Below, piece after piece: positions 1-8,596 of a stretch of DNA of 57,439 nt. Source of the stretch: an uncultured Lachnospiraceae bacterium (GTDB lineage: Bacteria; Bacillota; Clostridia; Lachnospirales; Lachnospiraceae). A model generated the notes under the pieces. It was given only the letters and a program-made list of their open reading frames with translations, was not told the origin of the DNA and did no database searches. A program made the position numbers and the translations under genes. Each line of letters begins with the position of its first letter. The first letter of the stretch is position 1. The stretch spans positions 1-57,439 of the forward strand of contig CAMUAR010000018.1 in assembly GCA_947086895.1 (NCBI GenBank), in the 5' to 3' direction.

Positions 1-26
1 AAAAACCTTGCTGCGCTGCGGTTTTT
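1..26. terminator. Bidirectional terminator-like hairpin
   Basis: A 7-bp stem AAAAACC (1-7) / GGTTTTT (20-26) encloses a GC-rich loop. Both strands end in a run of five T, so it can stop transcription from either side. On the minus strand it lies downstream of the LysR gene and the large hairpin at 48-107. The window edge hides what it serves on the left. Confidence 0.55.
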
Positions 27-47
27 CGGTCGCGGAGCGCGCTCACA

Positions 48-107
48 AGTTCATATTTTAAACTGCCAGAAACAGAAAACATGTTTTCACAGCTTAAAAT
101 ATGAACT
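48..107. repeat. Long intergenic inverted repeat
   Basis: Arms 48-65 and 90-107 are complementary over 18 positions with one mismatch. A 24-nt loop between them contains a second small inverted repeat (GAAAAC / GTTTTC, 75-88). It follows the LysR gene by about 25 nt. It resembles a REP-type or mRNA-end hairpin; no second copy is visible in this window. Confidence 0.6.
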
Positions 108-131
108 GATTCGTTTTGCTTTTCGCGGATA

Positions 132-1040
132 TTATACCATGTTCTTATACGTTTGCAAAGGATTTCTTTCATAGAGCATTTCTAACAATGCCCGCGCTGC
201 TTTTGACATCACTTGTTTTTCTCTTTCTGCAATAAAAAATTCTCTAAAAGGAAATGGATTTTTAAATTGTAAGCAAAATAGCTCTTCGTTTTTGATATAT
301 TCTTCTGCAAATTCTTTCATAACAAGTCCAACACCCAAATTGCGCCGGACAAACTGCACAATCATATCGCTTGTCGCAAGCTCAAATTCAGGTCTTAACA
401 CAATGCCGTTCTGCTTTAAATAAGCGTCCATTCCTGCCCGTGTGCTTGTGTTTGATTCCAGGCAGATCACTGGCAGTTCCAAAAGTTCTTCCAGAGATAA
501 CATTTTGTCTTTCAGCCGTGCAAACCGCTTCCCCGCAACTGCACAATCCTCAATTTTTCTGACGGTTTTAATCTTTAACTGCTTTGTATCAGAAGGTGAA
601 CTTACAGCTCCAAAATCAATCTCACCTGCCTTTAACAGACGAATTGTTTCTGGAGTTGGATTATTGCTTACTTTCACTTTGATTTTTGGATATTTTTTAT
701 GAAACTGTTCCAGGTATGGAAGCAGGTAAAAACGCAGCGTCATATCGCTCGCGCCAATACAAACTTTTCCTTGCTCCAAATCAATCATACTGCGAAAAGC
801 TTCTTCTCCTGCTAAAATTCTTCCAAGACCATCGTCTATGTAGGAAAATAGGACTTCGCCCTCCGCAGTCAGCCGAACGCCTTTTGGCGCCCGGACAAAC
901 AGCGAGCTGCCAAGTCCCTCCTCCAACTGCTTTATCGTCTGGCTGACCGCTGGCTGAGAAATACACAGCCGCGCCGCTGCCGCTGTAATACTTCCCGCCC
1001 GCGCTACTTCGCAAAAAATCCGGTAATATTCCAGATTCAC
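132..1040 (-). CDS. LysR-family transcriptional regulator
   Basis: This 302-aa protein has the full LysR layout: an N-terminal winged helix-turn-helix (about residues 1-60, with the typical AAAARLCISQPAVSQTIKQLE recognition region) followed by a periplasmic-binding-like effector domain (about 90-295). It should bind DNA and answer to a small ligand that the sequence does not reveal. Translation starts at a GTG (1038-1040) with a GGAGGT ribosome site 5 nt upstream. It lies 64 bp downstream of purB on the same strand and may be read through from it. A weak ACTGT/ACAGT hairpin sits in the gap. LysR proteins usually control a divergent neighbour, but none is visible here, so its target is unknown. 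Confidence 0.9.
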   Translation of the reverse strand: MNLEYYRIFCEVARAGSITAAAARLCISQPAVSQTIKQLEEGLGSSLFVRAPKGVRLTAEGEVLFSYIDDGLGRILAGEEAFRSMIDLEQGKVCIGASDMTLRFYLLPYLEQFHKKYPKIKVKVSNNPTPETIRLLKAGEIDFGAVSSPSDTKQLKIKTVRKIEDCAVAGKRFARLKDKMLSLEELLELPVICLESNTSTRAGMDAYLKQNGIVLRPEFELATSDMIVQFVRRNLGVGLVMKEFAEEYIKNEELFCLQFKNPFPFREFFIAEREKQVMSKAARALLEMLYERNPLQTYKNMV

Positions 1041-1104
1041 TGCCTACCTCCGCAAATCCAACAAAACTGTTTTTACAGTAAACTTTTACCTTCAAAAAAC
1101 TGTA

Positions 1105-2538
1105 TCATACATTGATTTCCGCTTTTATTCCAAGCAATTCTTTATTTTCTTCAAGCACTGGCTCAATGACTTCCCCGATAAATTCTTCCACCTGCTCTTT
1201 TGCACGACCAGTATATTTTGACGGCTCCATGGATTTTTGCAGTTCCTCCAAGCTTGTATAAAATGCCGGATCTGCCGCAATCAGCTCAAGCAAGTTGTTT
1301 TCCAGCCCCCGCTCCTTTACATTGCGCCCGGCCTCCATGGAAAGTTTTCGAATTTTCTCATGCAGCTCCTGCCTGTCGCCGCCTGCCTTCACCGCATCCA
1401 TCATAATATTTTCTGTCGCCATAAACGGCAGTTCCGCCATTAAGTGTTTCTCAATCACCTTTTCATAGACAACCAAACCGTCCACAACATTTAAATACAA
1501 ATCAAGAATCCCGTCCACTGCGAGAAATGCTTCCGGCACAGATAATCTCTTATTTGCAGAATCATCCAGCGTGCGCTCAAACCACTGTGTCGCCGAGGTG
1601 ACCGAAGGATTCAGCACATCGACCATAACATACCTTGAGAGGGAAGCAATGCGCTCACTGCGCATTGGATTGCGCTTATACGCCATCGCTGAAGATCCGA
1701 TCTGACTTTTTTCAAACGGCTCTTCAATCTCTTTTAAATGCTGAAGCAGGCGGATATCATTTGAAAATTTATGTGCGCTGGCCGCGATACCTGCAAGAAC
1801 ATTGATCACGCGCGTGTCCACCTTGCGCGAGTATGTCTGACCTGATACCGCATAGCAGGATTCAAATCCCATTTTTTCCGCGATCTTTTGATCCAGCTCT
1901 TTTACTTTTTTATGATCGCCCTCAAACAGCTCCAAAAAACTTGCCTGCGTCCCGGTTGTACCTTTTGAGCCGAGCAGCCGCAGGGAATCGGACAAATAGC
2001 ATAAATCATCATAATCTAATTTTAATTCCTGAAGCCACAGACATGCGCGCTTTCCGACGGTGGTCGGCTGCGCCGGCTGAAAATGGGTAAATGCCAATGT
2101 CGGAAGCGCCTTGTAGCGCAGCGCGAACTTTGCAAGCTCATCCATAACATTGAGCAATTTCTTTTTCACCAATTTCAGACCTTCTGCCATCACAATAATA
2201 TCTGTATTGTCCCCGACATAACAGGAAGTAGCACCGAGATGAATGATTCCTTTCGCCTTCGGACACTGAACTCCATAAGCATAAACATGGGACATAACAT
2301 CATGCCGCACCTGTTTTTCCCGCTCTTTTGCAACTTCATAGTTGATATCATCCTGATGCTCTTTTAACTCCGCAATCTGCTCTTTTGTGACAGGAAGTCC
2401 AAGCTCATTCTCCGCCTCCGCAAGCGCAATCCAGAGTTTTCTCCATGTTCTGAATTTCATATCCGGAGAAAAAATATATTGCATTTCTCTGCTTGCATAC
2501 CGCTCCGACAGCGGACTTACATATCGATCTTCACTCAT
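1105..2538 (-). CDS. purB: Adenylosuccinate lyase
   Basis: Catalyses two fumarate-releasing steps of purine synthesis: SAICAR to AICAR, and adenylosuccinate to AMP. The sequence is full length (477 aa from the chosen start) and shows the fumarase/aspartase superfamily signature near residues 285-297 (GSSAMAYKRNPMR) and the THFQPAQPTT segment. The ATG at 2538 is preferred over an in-frame start 30 nt upstream because GGGGGA lies 5 nt before it. A small GCCG/CGGC hairpin abuts that ribosome site. It follows purF by 91 bp, and purC lies further upstream, so purC-purF-purB probably form one purine transcript. No frameshift or missing motif seen. Confidence 0.96.
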   Translation of the reverse strand: MSEDRYVSPLSERYASREMQYIFSPDMKFRTWRKLWIALAEAENELGLPVTKEQIAELKEHQDDINYEVAKEREKQVRHDVMSHVYAYGVQCPKAKGIIHLGATSCYVGDNTDIIVMAEGLKLVKKKLLNVMDELAKFALRYKALPTLAFTHFQPAQPTTVGKRACLWLQELKLDYDDLCYLSDSLRLLGSKGTTGTQASFLELFEGDHKKVKELDQKIAEKMGFESCYAVSGQTYSRKVDTRVINVLAGIAASAHKFSNDIRLLQHLKEIEEPFEKSQIGSSAMAYKRNPMRSERIASLSRYVMVDVLNPSVTSATQWFERTLDDSANKRLSVPEAFLAVDGILDLYLNVVDGLVVYEKVIEKHLMAELPFMATENIMMDAVKAGGDRQELHEKIRKLSMEAGRNVKERGLENNLLELIAADPAFYTSLEELQKSMEPSKYTGRAKEQVEEFIGEVIEPVLEENKELLGIKAEINV

Positions 2539-2552
2539 AGTTCCCCCATTCT

Positions 2553-2566
2553 GCCGCACAGACGGC
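2553..2566 (-). promoter_or_regulatory. Small hairpin abutting the purB ribosome site
   Basis: GCCG/CGGC with a 6-nt loop ends 2-3 nt before the AATGGGGGA ribosome-site region of purB. It is too short to be convincing alone, but several genes here have a hairpin in this position. Confidence 0.35.
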
Positions 2567-2629
2567 AATATAATACAAACAATTTATAAAAATCTGTTTT
2601 CGTATTTTTTTCTATACACTCTATTTTCC

Positions 2630-4063
2630 TTACCGCGCAAAATCCCCTCGGATATCTGATTCGGGCGGTTCTACCGGATATCTTCCAGTAAAACAAGCGT
2701 CGCAGTAACCGCCGGAAACACCGGTCAGCTCGCCCAGCCGCTCAACCGGCAGATAGCCGAGCGAGTCCGCTCCAATCAGCTGACAAATCTGCTCAATTGT
2801 ATTGTCGTGGGCAATCAGCTGCTCATCGCTTGGAACATCCGTGCCAAAATAACAAGGATGCATAAACGGCGGCGAGCTGATTCGAACATGCACTTCTTTT
2901 GCTCCGGCTTCTTTTAACATTCCGACAATATGCGCCGATGTCGTGCCGCGCACAATCGAATCGTCAATCATAACAATGCGCTTGCCGCAAACTACTTCTT
3001 TTAATGCGCCAAGTTTCATGCGCACACTGGATTCCCTCACTGACTGTCCCGGTTTAATAAACGTGCGGCCAACATAATTATTTTTGACAAACGCCATTCC
3101 ATAAGGAATTCCGGTTTCCTGAGCAAATCCCATCGCAGCCACATTTCCCGAATCCGGGACGCCGACAACAACATCCGCCTCAACCGGATGCTCCTGCGCA
3201 AGTATTTTTCCTGCTGTAATCCTTGACTGATATACGCTCACACCGTCAAAATGGCTGTCGGGTCTTGCAAAATAAATATATTCAAAAATACATCTTGCTC
3301 TTTCTTTCTGGCACAATCCAGCATCGGAAATAATTCCTTCTTCCGTGATTGTCACAATCTCACCCGGACGCACATCGCGGATAAACTCTGCATTCACCGC
3401 GTCAAGCGCACAAGTTTCAGAAGCCAAAAAGTAAGTGTCGCCTCTCTTTCCAATTACAAGCGGATGAAATCCGAGCGGATCTCTTGCGCCAATAAGTTTG
3501 CGCGGGCTTACCACAACAAGAGAATACGCCCCGGAAAGTTTCTGCATTGCATTTCGAATCGCCCCCTCGACATTCGCTGTCTTTAAACGTTCCCTCGCAA
3601 TCAGATACGCAATTACTTCCGAATCGATAGTGGTCTGAAAAATCGCACCAGAACACACAAGTTCTTCTCTTAACTTTATTGCATTGACAAGATTGCCGTT
3701 GTGGGCAAGCGCAAGAGTCCCCTTTACATAATCCAGTACAAGCGGCTGCGTATTTGCAATATTGCTTGCGCCAGCAGTGGAATACCGGACATGTCCAACG
3801 CCTATATTTCCCAAAAGCGTTCCCAAATTTTTTTCGTTGAACACCTCGTTTACAAGTCCCATTCCCTTACATAACTTTACGCGCCTCTTTTGCCCGCCTG
3901 TATCTCCAACGGCAATTCCTGCACTCTCCTGTCCCCGGTGCTGCAGTGCAAACAAACCATAATAGATCGATGCTGCCACATCGCCGCCACTGGTATCATA
4001 AGCCCCAAACACGCCGCACTCTTCATGTATCTCATCCGCAATATAACCACTTGTCTTGTCCAT
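2630..4063 (-). CDS. purF: Amidophosphoribosyltransferase
   Basis: First committed enzyme of purine synthesis: PRPP plus glutamine gives phosphoribosylamine. The 477-aa protein has the N-terminal class II glutamine amidotransferase domain, whose nucleophile is Cys16 in EECGVFG. The first 15 residues are therefore a propeptide that is cleaved off, as in the Bacillus-type enzyme. The C-terminal phosphoribosyltransferase domain has the PRPP loop IVMIDDSIVRGTTS. The late YCDACFTGRYP segment supplies two cysteines typical of the 4Fe-4S form. The ATG at 4063 has AGAGG 5 nt upstream. It lies 76 bp after purC; that gap holds a hairpin (4080-4106) just ahead of the ribosome site. Confidence 0.97.
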   Translation of the reverse strand: MDKTSGYIADEIHEECGVFGAYDTSGGDVAASIYYGLFALQHRGQESAGIAVGDTGGQKRRVKLCKGMGLVNEVFNEKNLGTLLGNIGVGHVRYSTAGASNIANTQPLVLDYVKGTLALAHNGNLVNAIKLREELVCSGAIFQTTIDSEVIAYLIARERLKTANVEGAIRNAMQKLSGAYSLVVVSPRKLIGARDPLGFHPLVIGKRGDTYFLASETCALDAVNAEFIRDVRPGEIVTITEEGIISDAGLCQKERARCIFEYIYFARPDSHFDGVSVYQSRITAGKILAQEHPVEADVVVGVPDSGNVAAMGFAQETGIPYGMAFVKNNYVGRTFIKPGQSVRESSVRMKLGALKEVVCGKRIVMIDDSIVRGTTSAHIVGMLKEAGAKEVHVRISSPPFMHPCYFGTDVPSDEQLIAHDNTIEQICQLIGADSLGYLPVERLGELTGVSGGYCDACFTGRYPVEPPESDIRGDFAR

Positions 4064-4079
4064 GCTGCCTCTTTTCTGC

Positions 4080-4106
4080 CTTTGTGCAGTACAATGCTGT
4101 ACAAAG
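4080..4106 (-). promoter_or_regulatory. Intercistronic hairpin between purC and purF
   Basis: On the minus strand CTTTGT-a-CAG pairs with CTG-c-ACAAAG around a 7-nt loop, and the sequence GCAGAAAAGAGG follows directly as the purF ribosome site. An alternative outer TTTGTG/CACAAA pairing also exists. It shares the TTTGT/ACAAA stem and the GCAGAAAAGAGG tail with the leaders at 6005-6069 and 36174-36239, but I could not find the loop-to-SD complement those have. Confidence 0.45.
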
Positions 4107-4139
4107 ACACAAATTTTATATTCTGTTTATAAAGATTTT

Positions 4140-4847
4140 TTACCGGATGCCAAGCCGTCGAAATACTTCCTGGCAAGCTTCTGTTTCATTTCCTAAATCT
4201 CTGCGGAAACGATCTTTGTCCAATCTCTCATTGGTATTGATATCCCACAATCTGCATGTGTCAGGAGAGATTTCATCCGCCAAGAGGAGCTGCCCGCGAT
4301 ACCTGCCAAATTCAACTTTAAAATCGACGAGCAAAATACCAATATCTTTAAAATACTTTGACATCACATCATTGATCAAAAACGCATACTTTGTAATTTG
4401 ATCGATCTCCTCAAACGTCGCTGCCCCAATCGCCACCGCATGGTACGAATTTACCATCGGATCGCCAAGCGCATCATCCTTATACAAAAACTCCAGTGTC
4501 GGGCAAGGTAATTTTTTTCCCTCCTCAACACCCAGCCTTCTCGCAAAATTCCCGGCGGACACATTGCGCACAATCACTTCAAGCGGCACAATCTCCACTT
4601 TTTTTACCGCGGTTTCCCTGTCGTTTAATTCTCGGATCAAATGGGTTGGAACACCGTTTTTCTCAAGCAGGGACATGGTATAATTCGACATTTTATTGTT
4701 GATAATCCCCTTGCCTAGAATCGTTCCTTTTTTCTCGCCATGAAACGCAGCGGCATCATCTTTATACTCGATCACCAGTATGTATGGATCGCTTGTCCTA
4801 AAAATTTTTTTTGCTTTTCCCTCGTAAAGCTGTTCCAATTTTTCCAT
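4140..4847 (-). CDS. purC: SAICAR synthetase
   Basis: Phosphoribosylaminoimidazole-succinocarboxamide synthase joins CAIR and aspartate using ATP. The 235-aa length is standard. It opens with the family's LYEGKAKK nucleotide-binding start, and has the PLEVIVRNVSAGNFARR and LLVDFKVEFGR segments and the ADEISPDTCRLWD aspartate/metal region. The ATG at 4847 follows GAAGGAG. It begins 26 bp after the aldo/keto reductase stop and precedes purF, so it is probably part of the same transcript. Confidence 0.96.
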   Translation of the reverse strand: MEKLEQLYEGKAKKIFRTSDPYILVIEYKDDAAAFHGEKKGTILGKGIINNKMSNYTMSLLEKNGVPTHLIRELNDRETAVKKVEIVPLEVIVRNVSAGNFARRLGVEEGKKLPCPTLEFLYKDDALGDPMVNSYHAVAIGAATFEEIDQITKYAFLINDVMSKYFKDIGILLVDFKVEFGRYRGQLLLADEISPDTCRLWDINTNERLDKDRFRRDLGNETEACQEVFRRLGIR

Positions 4848-4873
4848 CGGCCGCTCTCCTTCTTGCTTTTTGT

Positions 4874-5998
4874 CTACAGCCCTTTCATACAGCTGTCAAC
4901 TTCCACAAGATTATCGCGTATATGCAGCCCCTGCGGACAAACCTTCTCACATGCGCCGCACTTCTTGCACTGGTCAGCGCGGTTTTCTGCACGCAGTTCA
5001 TGGAAATAGTTCCATTTTGCACCTCCGGCGTTGCCGTACATAGCATAGTTGTTCCAGATACTGAAATTGCGCGGAATATCCACGCCAAACGGACAAGGCA
5101 TACAATAGCGGCATCCTGTACAGCCATTCTTAACTCTGGCTTTTACCGCCGCAACCACATCTTTTACAACCTGCTGCTCTTTTTCTGAGAGCGGCTCGAA
5201 CACCTTGAATGTCTTTAAATTATCCTCAACCTGATCTTCCGACGACATGCCGCTTAAAATCACCTTGACATTCGGGAAGGTCCCGACAAAGCGAAGCGCC
5301 CACGAAGCAAGCGAGGCATCCTGCCGTTCTGCCTGAAATATTTTTACAATATCATCTGCAAACGTTGTGAGAGAACCGCCCTTGATCGGCTCCATAATAA
5401 CCATTGGCACACCCAGCTTTTCTGCAAGTTCGTATCCTTTTAGCCCCGCCTGAATCTCAGTGTCCATATAGTTGAATTGAATCTGGCAGAAATCCCATTC
5501 GCGCGAGGTGATAATATGCTCGAACGCCTCATAGCTATCATGAAAGGAAAATCCCAAAAACCTTATTTTTCCCTCTTCCTTTTTCTTCTGCGCCCACTCC
5601 ACAACACCAAGCTGCACCATCTCATCATAGCGGTCTTTTCCAAGCGCATGGAGCAAATAAAAATCAATATAGTCGGTCTGAAGCCTCTCTAACTGCTCAT
5701 TTAACAGTCTCTCTGCATCCTCCACACTCTTGACAAGCCAAACGGGAAGCTTTGTCGCAAGGAAAAAGCTGTCACGCGGGTATTTTTTTAACACTCTTCC
5801 GACAAACGGCTCGCTTGCGCCATTGTGGTACGGATAAGCTGTATCAATATATGTAACCCCAGCTGCAATCGCCGCATCAAGCATCTTTTCTGCTCTCGGT
5901 TCATCGATACTGCCAGTCTGTGTCGTCGGAAAACGCATACATCCAAAACCAAGCATTGACGGCGATACCCCAAGTTTTTCAAACTTTCTGTATTCCAT
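4874..5998 (-). CDS. Aldo/keto reductase with C-terminal 4Fe-4S domain
   Basis: The protein (374 aa from the chosen start) has an aldo/keto reductase barrel in its first ~280 residues, with the Asp-Tyr-Lys-His tetrad visible in DTAYPYHNG, ATKLP and YLLHALG. Its C-terminal tail carries two cysteine clusters: CTGCRYCMPCPFGVDIP and CKKCGACEKVCPQ. The second is a ferredoxin-like cluster. Such fusions are common in anaerobes and reduce an unknown carbonyl, probably with NAD(P)H or ferredoxin. An in-frame start 99 nt upstream exists, but the ATG at 5998 is preferred because AGAGG lies 7 nt before it and the family begins with MEYRKFEKLG. The longer reading would translate through the structured leader at 6005-6069. 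Confidence 0.92.
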   Translation of the reverse strand: MEYRKFEKLGVSPSMLGFGCMRFPTTQTGSIDEPRAEKMLDAAIAAGVTYIDTAYPYHNGASEPFVGRVLKKYPRDSFFLATKLPVWLVKSVEDAERLLNEQLERLQTDYIDFYLLHALGKDRYDEMVQLGVVEWAQKKKEEGKIRFLGFSFHDSYEAFEHIITSREWDFCQIQFNYMDTEIQAGLKGYELAEKLGVPMVIMEPIKGGSLTTFADDIVKIFQAERQDASLASWALRFVGTFPNVKVILSGMSSEDQVEDNLKTFKVFEPLSEKEQQVVKDVVAAVKARVKNGCTGCRYCMPCPFGVDIPRNFSIWNNYAMYGNAGGAKWNYFHELRAENRADQCKKCGACEKVCPQGLHIRDNLVEVDSCMKGL

Positions 5999-6004
5999 TT
6001 TTAA

Positions 6005-6069
6005 CCTCTTTTCTGCGCTGCTTTTTATACAGTTCAAATTTGCGGATGCAGCGCGGACACAAACTTGAA
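6005..6069 (-). promoter_or_regulatory. Pseudoknot-type leader, copy B (aldo/keto reductase)
   Basis: On the minus strand a 12-bp stem (6069-6058 with 6044-6033; two G-U pairs) encloses a 13-nt loop. The loop segment GCGCTGC (6054-6048) is the exact complement of GCAGCGC (6021-6015), which lies 2-3 nt upstream of the AAAAGAGG ribosome site. This is the H-type pseudoknot topology: stem, A-rich 11-nt linker, second stem next to the SD. Over about 65 nt it is nearly identical to the leader of fucI at 36174-36239, although the genes are unrelated. Differences in stem 1 turn Watson-Crick pairs into G-U pairs and do not break them. Confidence 0.7.
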
Positions 6070-6112
6070 TCAAGAAAAGCTCCAAAAAATCTTTCACTTT
6101 TCTAAATTTTTC

Positions 6113-6751
6113 TTACTTTACAATCGCACTTCGATACAATTCTGGATGCCCTGAAAGATGTGCGTAATCGTTCACGGTTTCAACGGTAAAACGCCTCTTT
6201 TTTCGATTGTATTCAAGAATTGTCAAACTGGAATTCTCAAGTGTCCTCGCAACCGCCAGCCGATACTTTTGCTCAAGTCCCAAAACCCCGGCGACAACAG
6301 AGCGTATTGTTCCTCCGTGTGTTACGACTATCGCATGTTCGGCGCCGCTTTCTGCAATGCTTAAAAGACATGGATAAGCCCGCGCAAATACCTGCGCGCC
6401 GCACTCTCCGCCTGGAAACGGCAGATCCGCTTCAAAATTCCTTCTGCGCTCCATCAGATCACCGTAACGCTCATGGATCTGCTGGTCTGTCAGCCCTGTT
6501 AAATCCCCGAAATCAATCTCATTTAGCTCCTGAATTCCCGGCTTTGGCGCTATATCAAGCACCTGTCCAATAATCTGCGCCGTCTGCACGGCTCTTGTCA
6601 AGCTGCTCGAACAGATTTCATCAACCAGAATCGTTTTTTTCAGCCGCTCTGCCGCAAGCTTTGCTTGACGGACTCCTTCCGGCGAAAGCCCTACGTTCAC
6701 ATTGCACAGTGAACTTTCCTGCCTTCCATGCCGAACAAGATATAATCTCAT
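6113..6751 (-). CDS. Histidine phosphatase family protein (phosphoglycerate mutase-like)
   Basis: A 212-aa branch-1 histidine phosphatase. The phospho-accepting histidine is in LVRHGRQ near the N-terminus, the catalytic acid region is EIDFGDLTG (about residue 80) and the second histidine is in VVTHGGTIR. The family includes cofactor-dependent mutases, alpha-ribazole phosphatases and general sugar or nucleotide phosphatases, and the sequence does not decide between them. The ATG at 6751 has GAGGGAT just upstream. It lies 115 bp before the aldo/keto reductase on the same strand and could head the transcript that continues into purC. Confidence 0.88.
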   Translation of the reverse strand: MRLYLVRHGRQESSLCNVNVGLSPEGVRQAKLAAERLKKTILVDEICSSSLTRAVQTAQIIGQVLDIAPKPGIQELNEIDFGDLTGLTDQQIHERYGDLMERRRNFEADLPFPGGECGAQVFARAYPCLLSIAESGAEHAIVVTHGGTIRSVVAGVLGLEQKYRLAVARTLENSSLTILEYNRKKRRFTVETVNDYAHLSGHPELYRSAIVK

Positions 6752-6883
6752 AATCCCTCACATTCTGCCCAATCCATCGCAGAAAAACTCTGCTGCACCG
6801 CCACAGGCAAATTTACCATATAACTTGTCTTTTGATCGTTCGCATCAATTTTACCATGCCAAAGGATGGATTGCAAGAATTTA

Positions 6884-8464
6884 TTATACTGAAACATACT
6901 TGTGCAGCGTTTTGCGCACTGCGCCGCAGCCGGAGAAAAGTTCCTGTGTCATAATTTCAACACGCTCTCCAAGTCCTGCATCATACAAATCTACGCCAAA
7001 TATATCCTCCCTGCTATACAGATTTTTTAGACAGGAAAAATCTTGTTTTTTGTCTGTTACAGACAAAGGTGCAACGATAGCCTGCAATTCTTCTAGCATT
7101 GGGTCTGTAGAAGGCAAAAAGTTCTCCCCATTATCATCAATTCCCGACAAATATCTGGCATATCCCGCCAGTACAAGCGGAATCCGCACGAGTTTTTCCA
7201 TCCCCAAACCCCGTTTTTGATATTCTTTGATTGTTCCTCCGAACCGAATCGGCAGCTTTTGGCTTGTGTCCGTGGCAATGCGCTGCGGGGTATCTGGCAA
7301 AAATGGGTTCGGCAGACGACAGTTTAGCACAACATCAATAAATTCCTGCGGCTTAATTATCTTTGGATCACTCACTACAGGCAGCGCCTCCAAACAGCCA
7401 AGCTTTGTGATAAACTCTCTGATATCCTGATCTTTCATTTCTTCAGAAATTCGCTTGTAGCCGAGCAGGCATCCAAATATCGCCATTGCTGTATGAAGCG
7501 GATTTAAACAGGTTCCAACTTTCATTTTTTCCACTTTTTCTACTGTCTCTCTGTCGGTATACAGCGCGCCGCCAAGCTCTAACAAAGAACGGTTGTTTGT
7601 ATAAATATCTTCCATAACCAGATATTGTGTCTCCTCGGCATTTACAAATGGAGCTGTGTATGTATTCTTCTGTGTTACAATAATATTATGGTCTTCAAAT
7701 CCGTCCTCTTTCAGCATAGATTGCACATCGACATCCGGGCGCGGCGTAATTTTATCAATCATACTCCACGGATAAGCAATTTTTCCTGAATCTCTCACAT
7801 AGAATAAAAATTCTTCTGGAACAAGTTTTTCTTTTACCCAGCTTTGTGCATAAGAGATCACGGCATCTTTCAGCCTATCCCCATTGCATGAACAGTTATC
7901 CATACTCTGCATTGTCAATGGTATCTCACCTTCCAGATAACGGCAGTATAAAAGCGCGGTCACTTTTCCCATAACAGAAGCCGGATTTAACCCGCGTTTT
8001 AAATCTTTATCCGGTACAGCATATCCTTTTTCTGTCACGGTAAACGAAACCATCTGAAGGCTTGGATTTTTAAATATTTCTTTTAGCCGCTTCCAATCAT
8101 TTTCAAACAATGGGTCTGCTTTTAAACTTTCCGCGACCGATGCAATCACTTTCTTTTTTATACTTCCATCCGATGTCAGACAGACAAGCAGGCTTAAATT
8201 ATCATAAGCTCTGTACGCTTTATCAATAATCTCATAATCAAATCCTTCCGCGACAATCACGCCTTTTTTACAATCCCCAGAATTTAACACCTGCTGCAAA
8301 ACTGCCGCCGGAAACGCCCGAAAAATATTTCCCGCGCCAAAATGCACCCATGTCGGCTGCCGATATGTTTCAGCACGCATTTTATCGATATCAAATTTGG
8401 GCAGCTCATATCCTTTCGCTGTCCATTCGGAATGATTTCCCATTTTTATATCTTTTAATTTCAT
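6884..8464 (-). CDS. uxuB: Mannitol dehydrogenase-family oxidoreductase, probable fructuronate reductase
   Basis: The 526-aa protein belongs to the long-chain mannitol dehydrogenase family: an N-terminal nucleotide-binding domain (VHFGAGNIFRAFPA, about residues 40-55) and a C-terminal helical domain with the VGTCLNPLHTAMAIFGCLLG segment (the catalytic Lys region of this family is nearby). Next to uxuA it most likely converts fructuronate to mannonate with NADH. Tagaturonate or mannitol remain possible substrates. The best ribosome site (AAGGAG) is about 15 nt from the ATG at 8464, which is long; a second ATG lies 21 nt inside. It is the last gene of the glucuronate operon and is intact, unlike its two upstream partners. 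Confidence 0.82.
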   Translation of the reverse strand: MKLKDIKMGNHSEWTAKGYELPKFDIDKMRAETYRQPTWVHFGAGNIFRAFPAAVLQQVLNSGDCKKGVIVAEGFDYEIIDKAYRAYDNLSLLVCLTSDGSIKKKVIASVAESLKADPLFENDWKRLKEIFKNPSLQMVSFTVTEKGYAVPDKDLKRGLNPASVMGKVTALLYCRYLEGEIPLTMQSMDNCSCNGDRLKDAVISYAQSWVKEKLVPEEFLFYVRDSGKIAYPWSMIDKITPRPDVDVQSMLKEDGFEDHNIIVTQKNTYTAPFVNAEETQYLVMEDIYTNNRSLLELGGALYTDRETVEKVEKMKVGTCLNPLHTAMAIFGCLLGYKRISEEMKDQDIREFITKLGCLEALPVVSDPKIIKPQEFIDVVLNCRLPNPFLPDTPQRIATDTSQKLPIRFGGTIKEYQKRGLGMEKLVRIPLVLAGYARYLSGIDDNGENFLPSTDPMLEELQAIVAPLSVTDKKQDFSCLKNLYSREDIFGVDLYDAGLGERVEIMTQELFSGCGAVRKTLHKYVSV

Positions 8465-8596
8465 ATTTTTTTGTATTATTCTCCTTAATAATATTATAAA
8501 TAGTAATTATATATAGTTCATTGTATAAATATTTTACTTTTCAAAATATAATATGTTATAAATAGATAATATAATTATTTTTTATTTAAAAATAAA

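Noticed and set aside
4080..4130. purC-purF gap as a further pseudoknot leader
   Set aside because: It shares TTTGT/ACAAA and the GCAGAAAAGAGG tail, but no loop segment pairs with the bases before the SD beyond 4 bp. Kept only as a hairpin.
4300..5000. PurR box near the purine genes
   Set aside because: No CCGAAC-type site was found in the intergenic parts; a copy near 7234 lies inside uxuB coding sequence.
6760..6875. Long-range inverted repeat CAATCCATC / GATGGATTG upstream of the histidine phosphatase
   Set aside because: A 9-bp match about 100 nt apart without other support may be chance.
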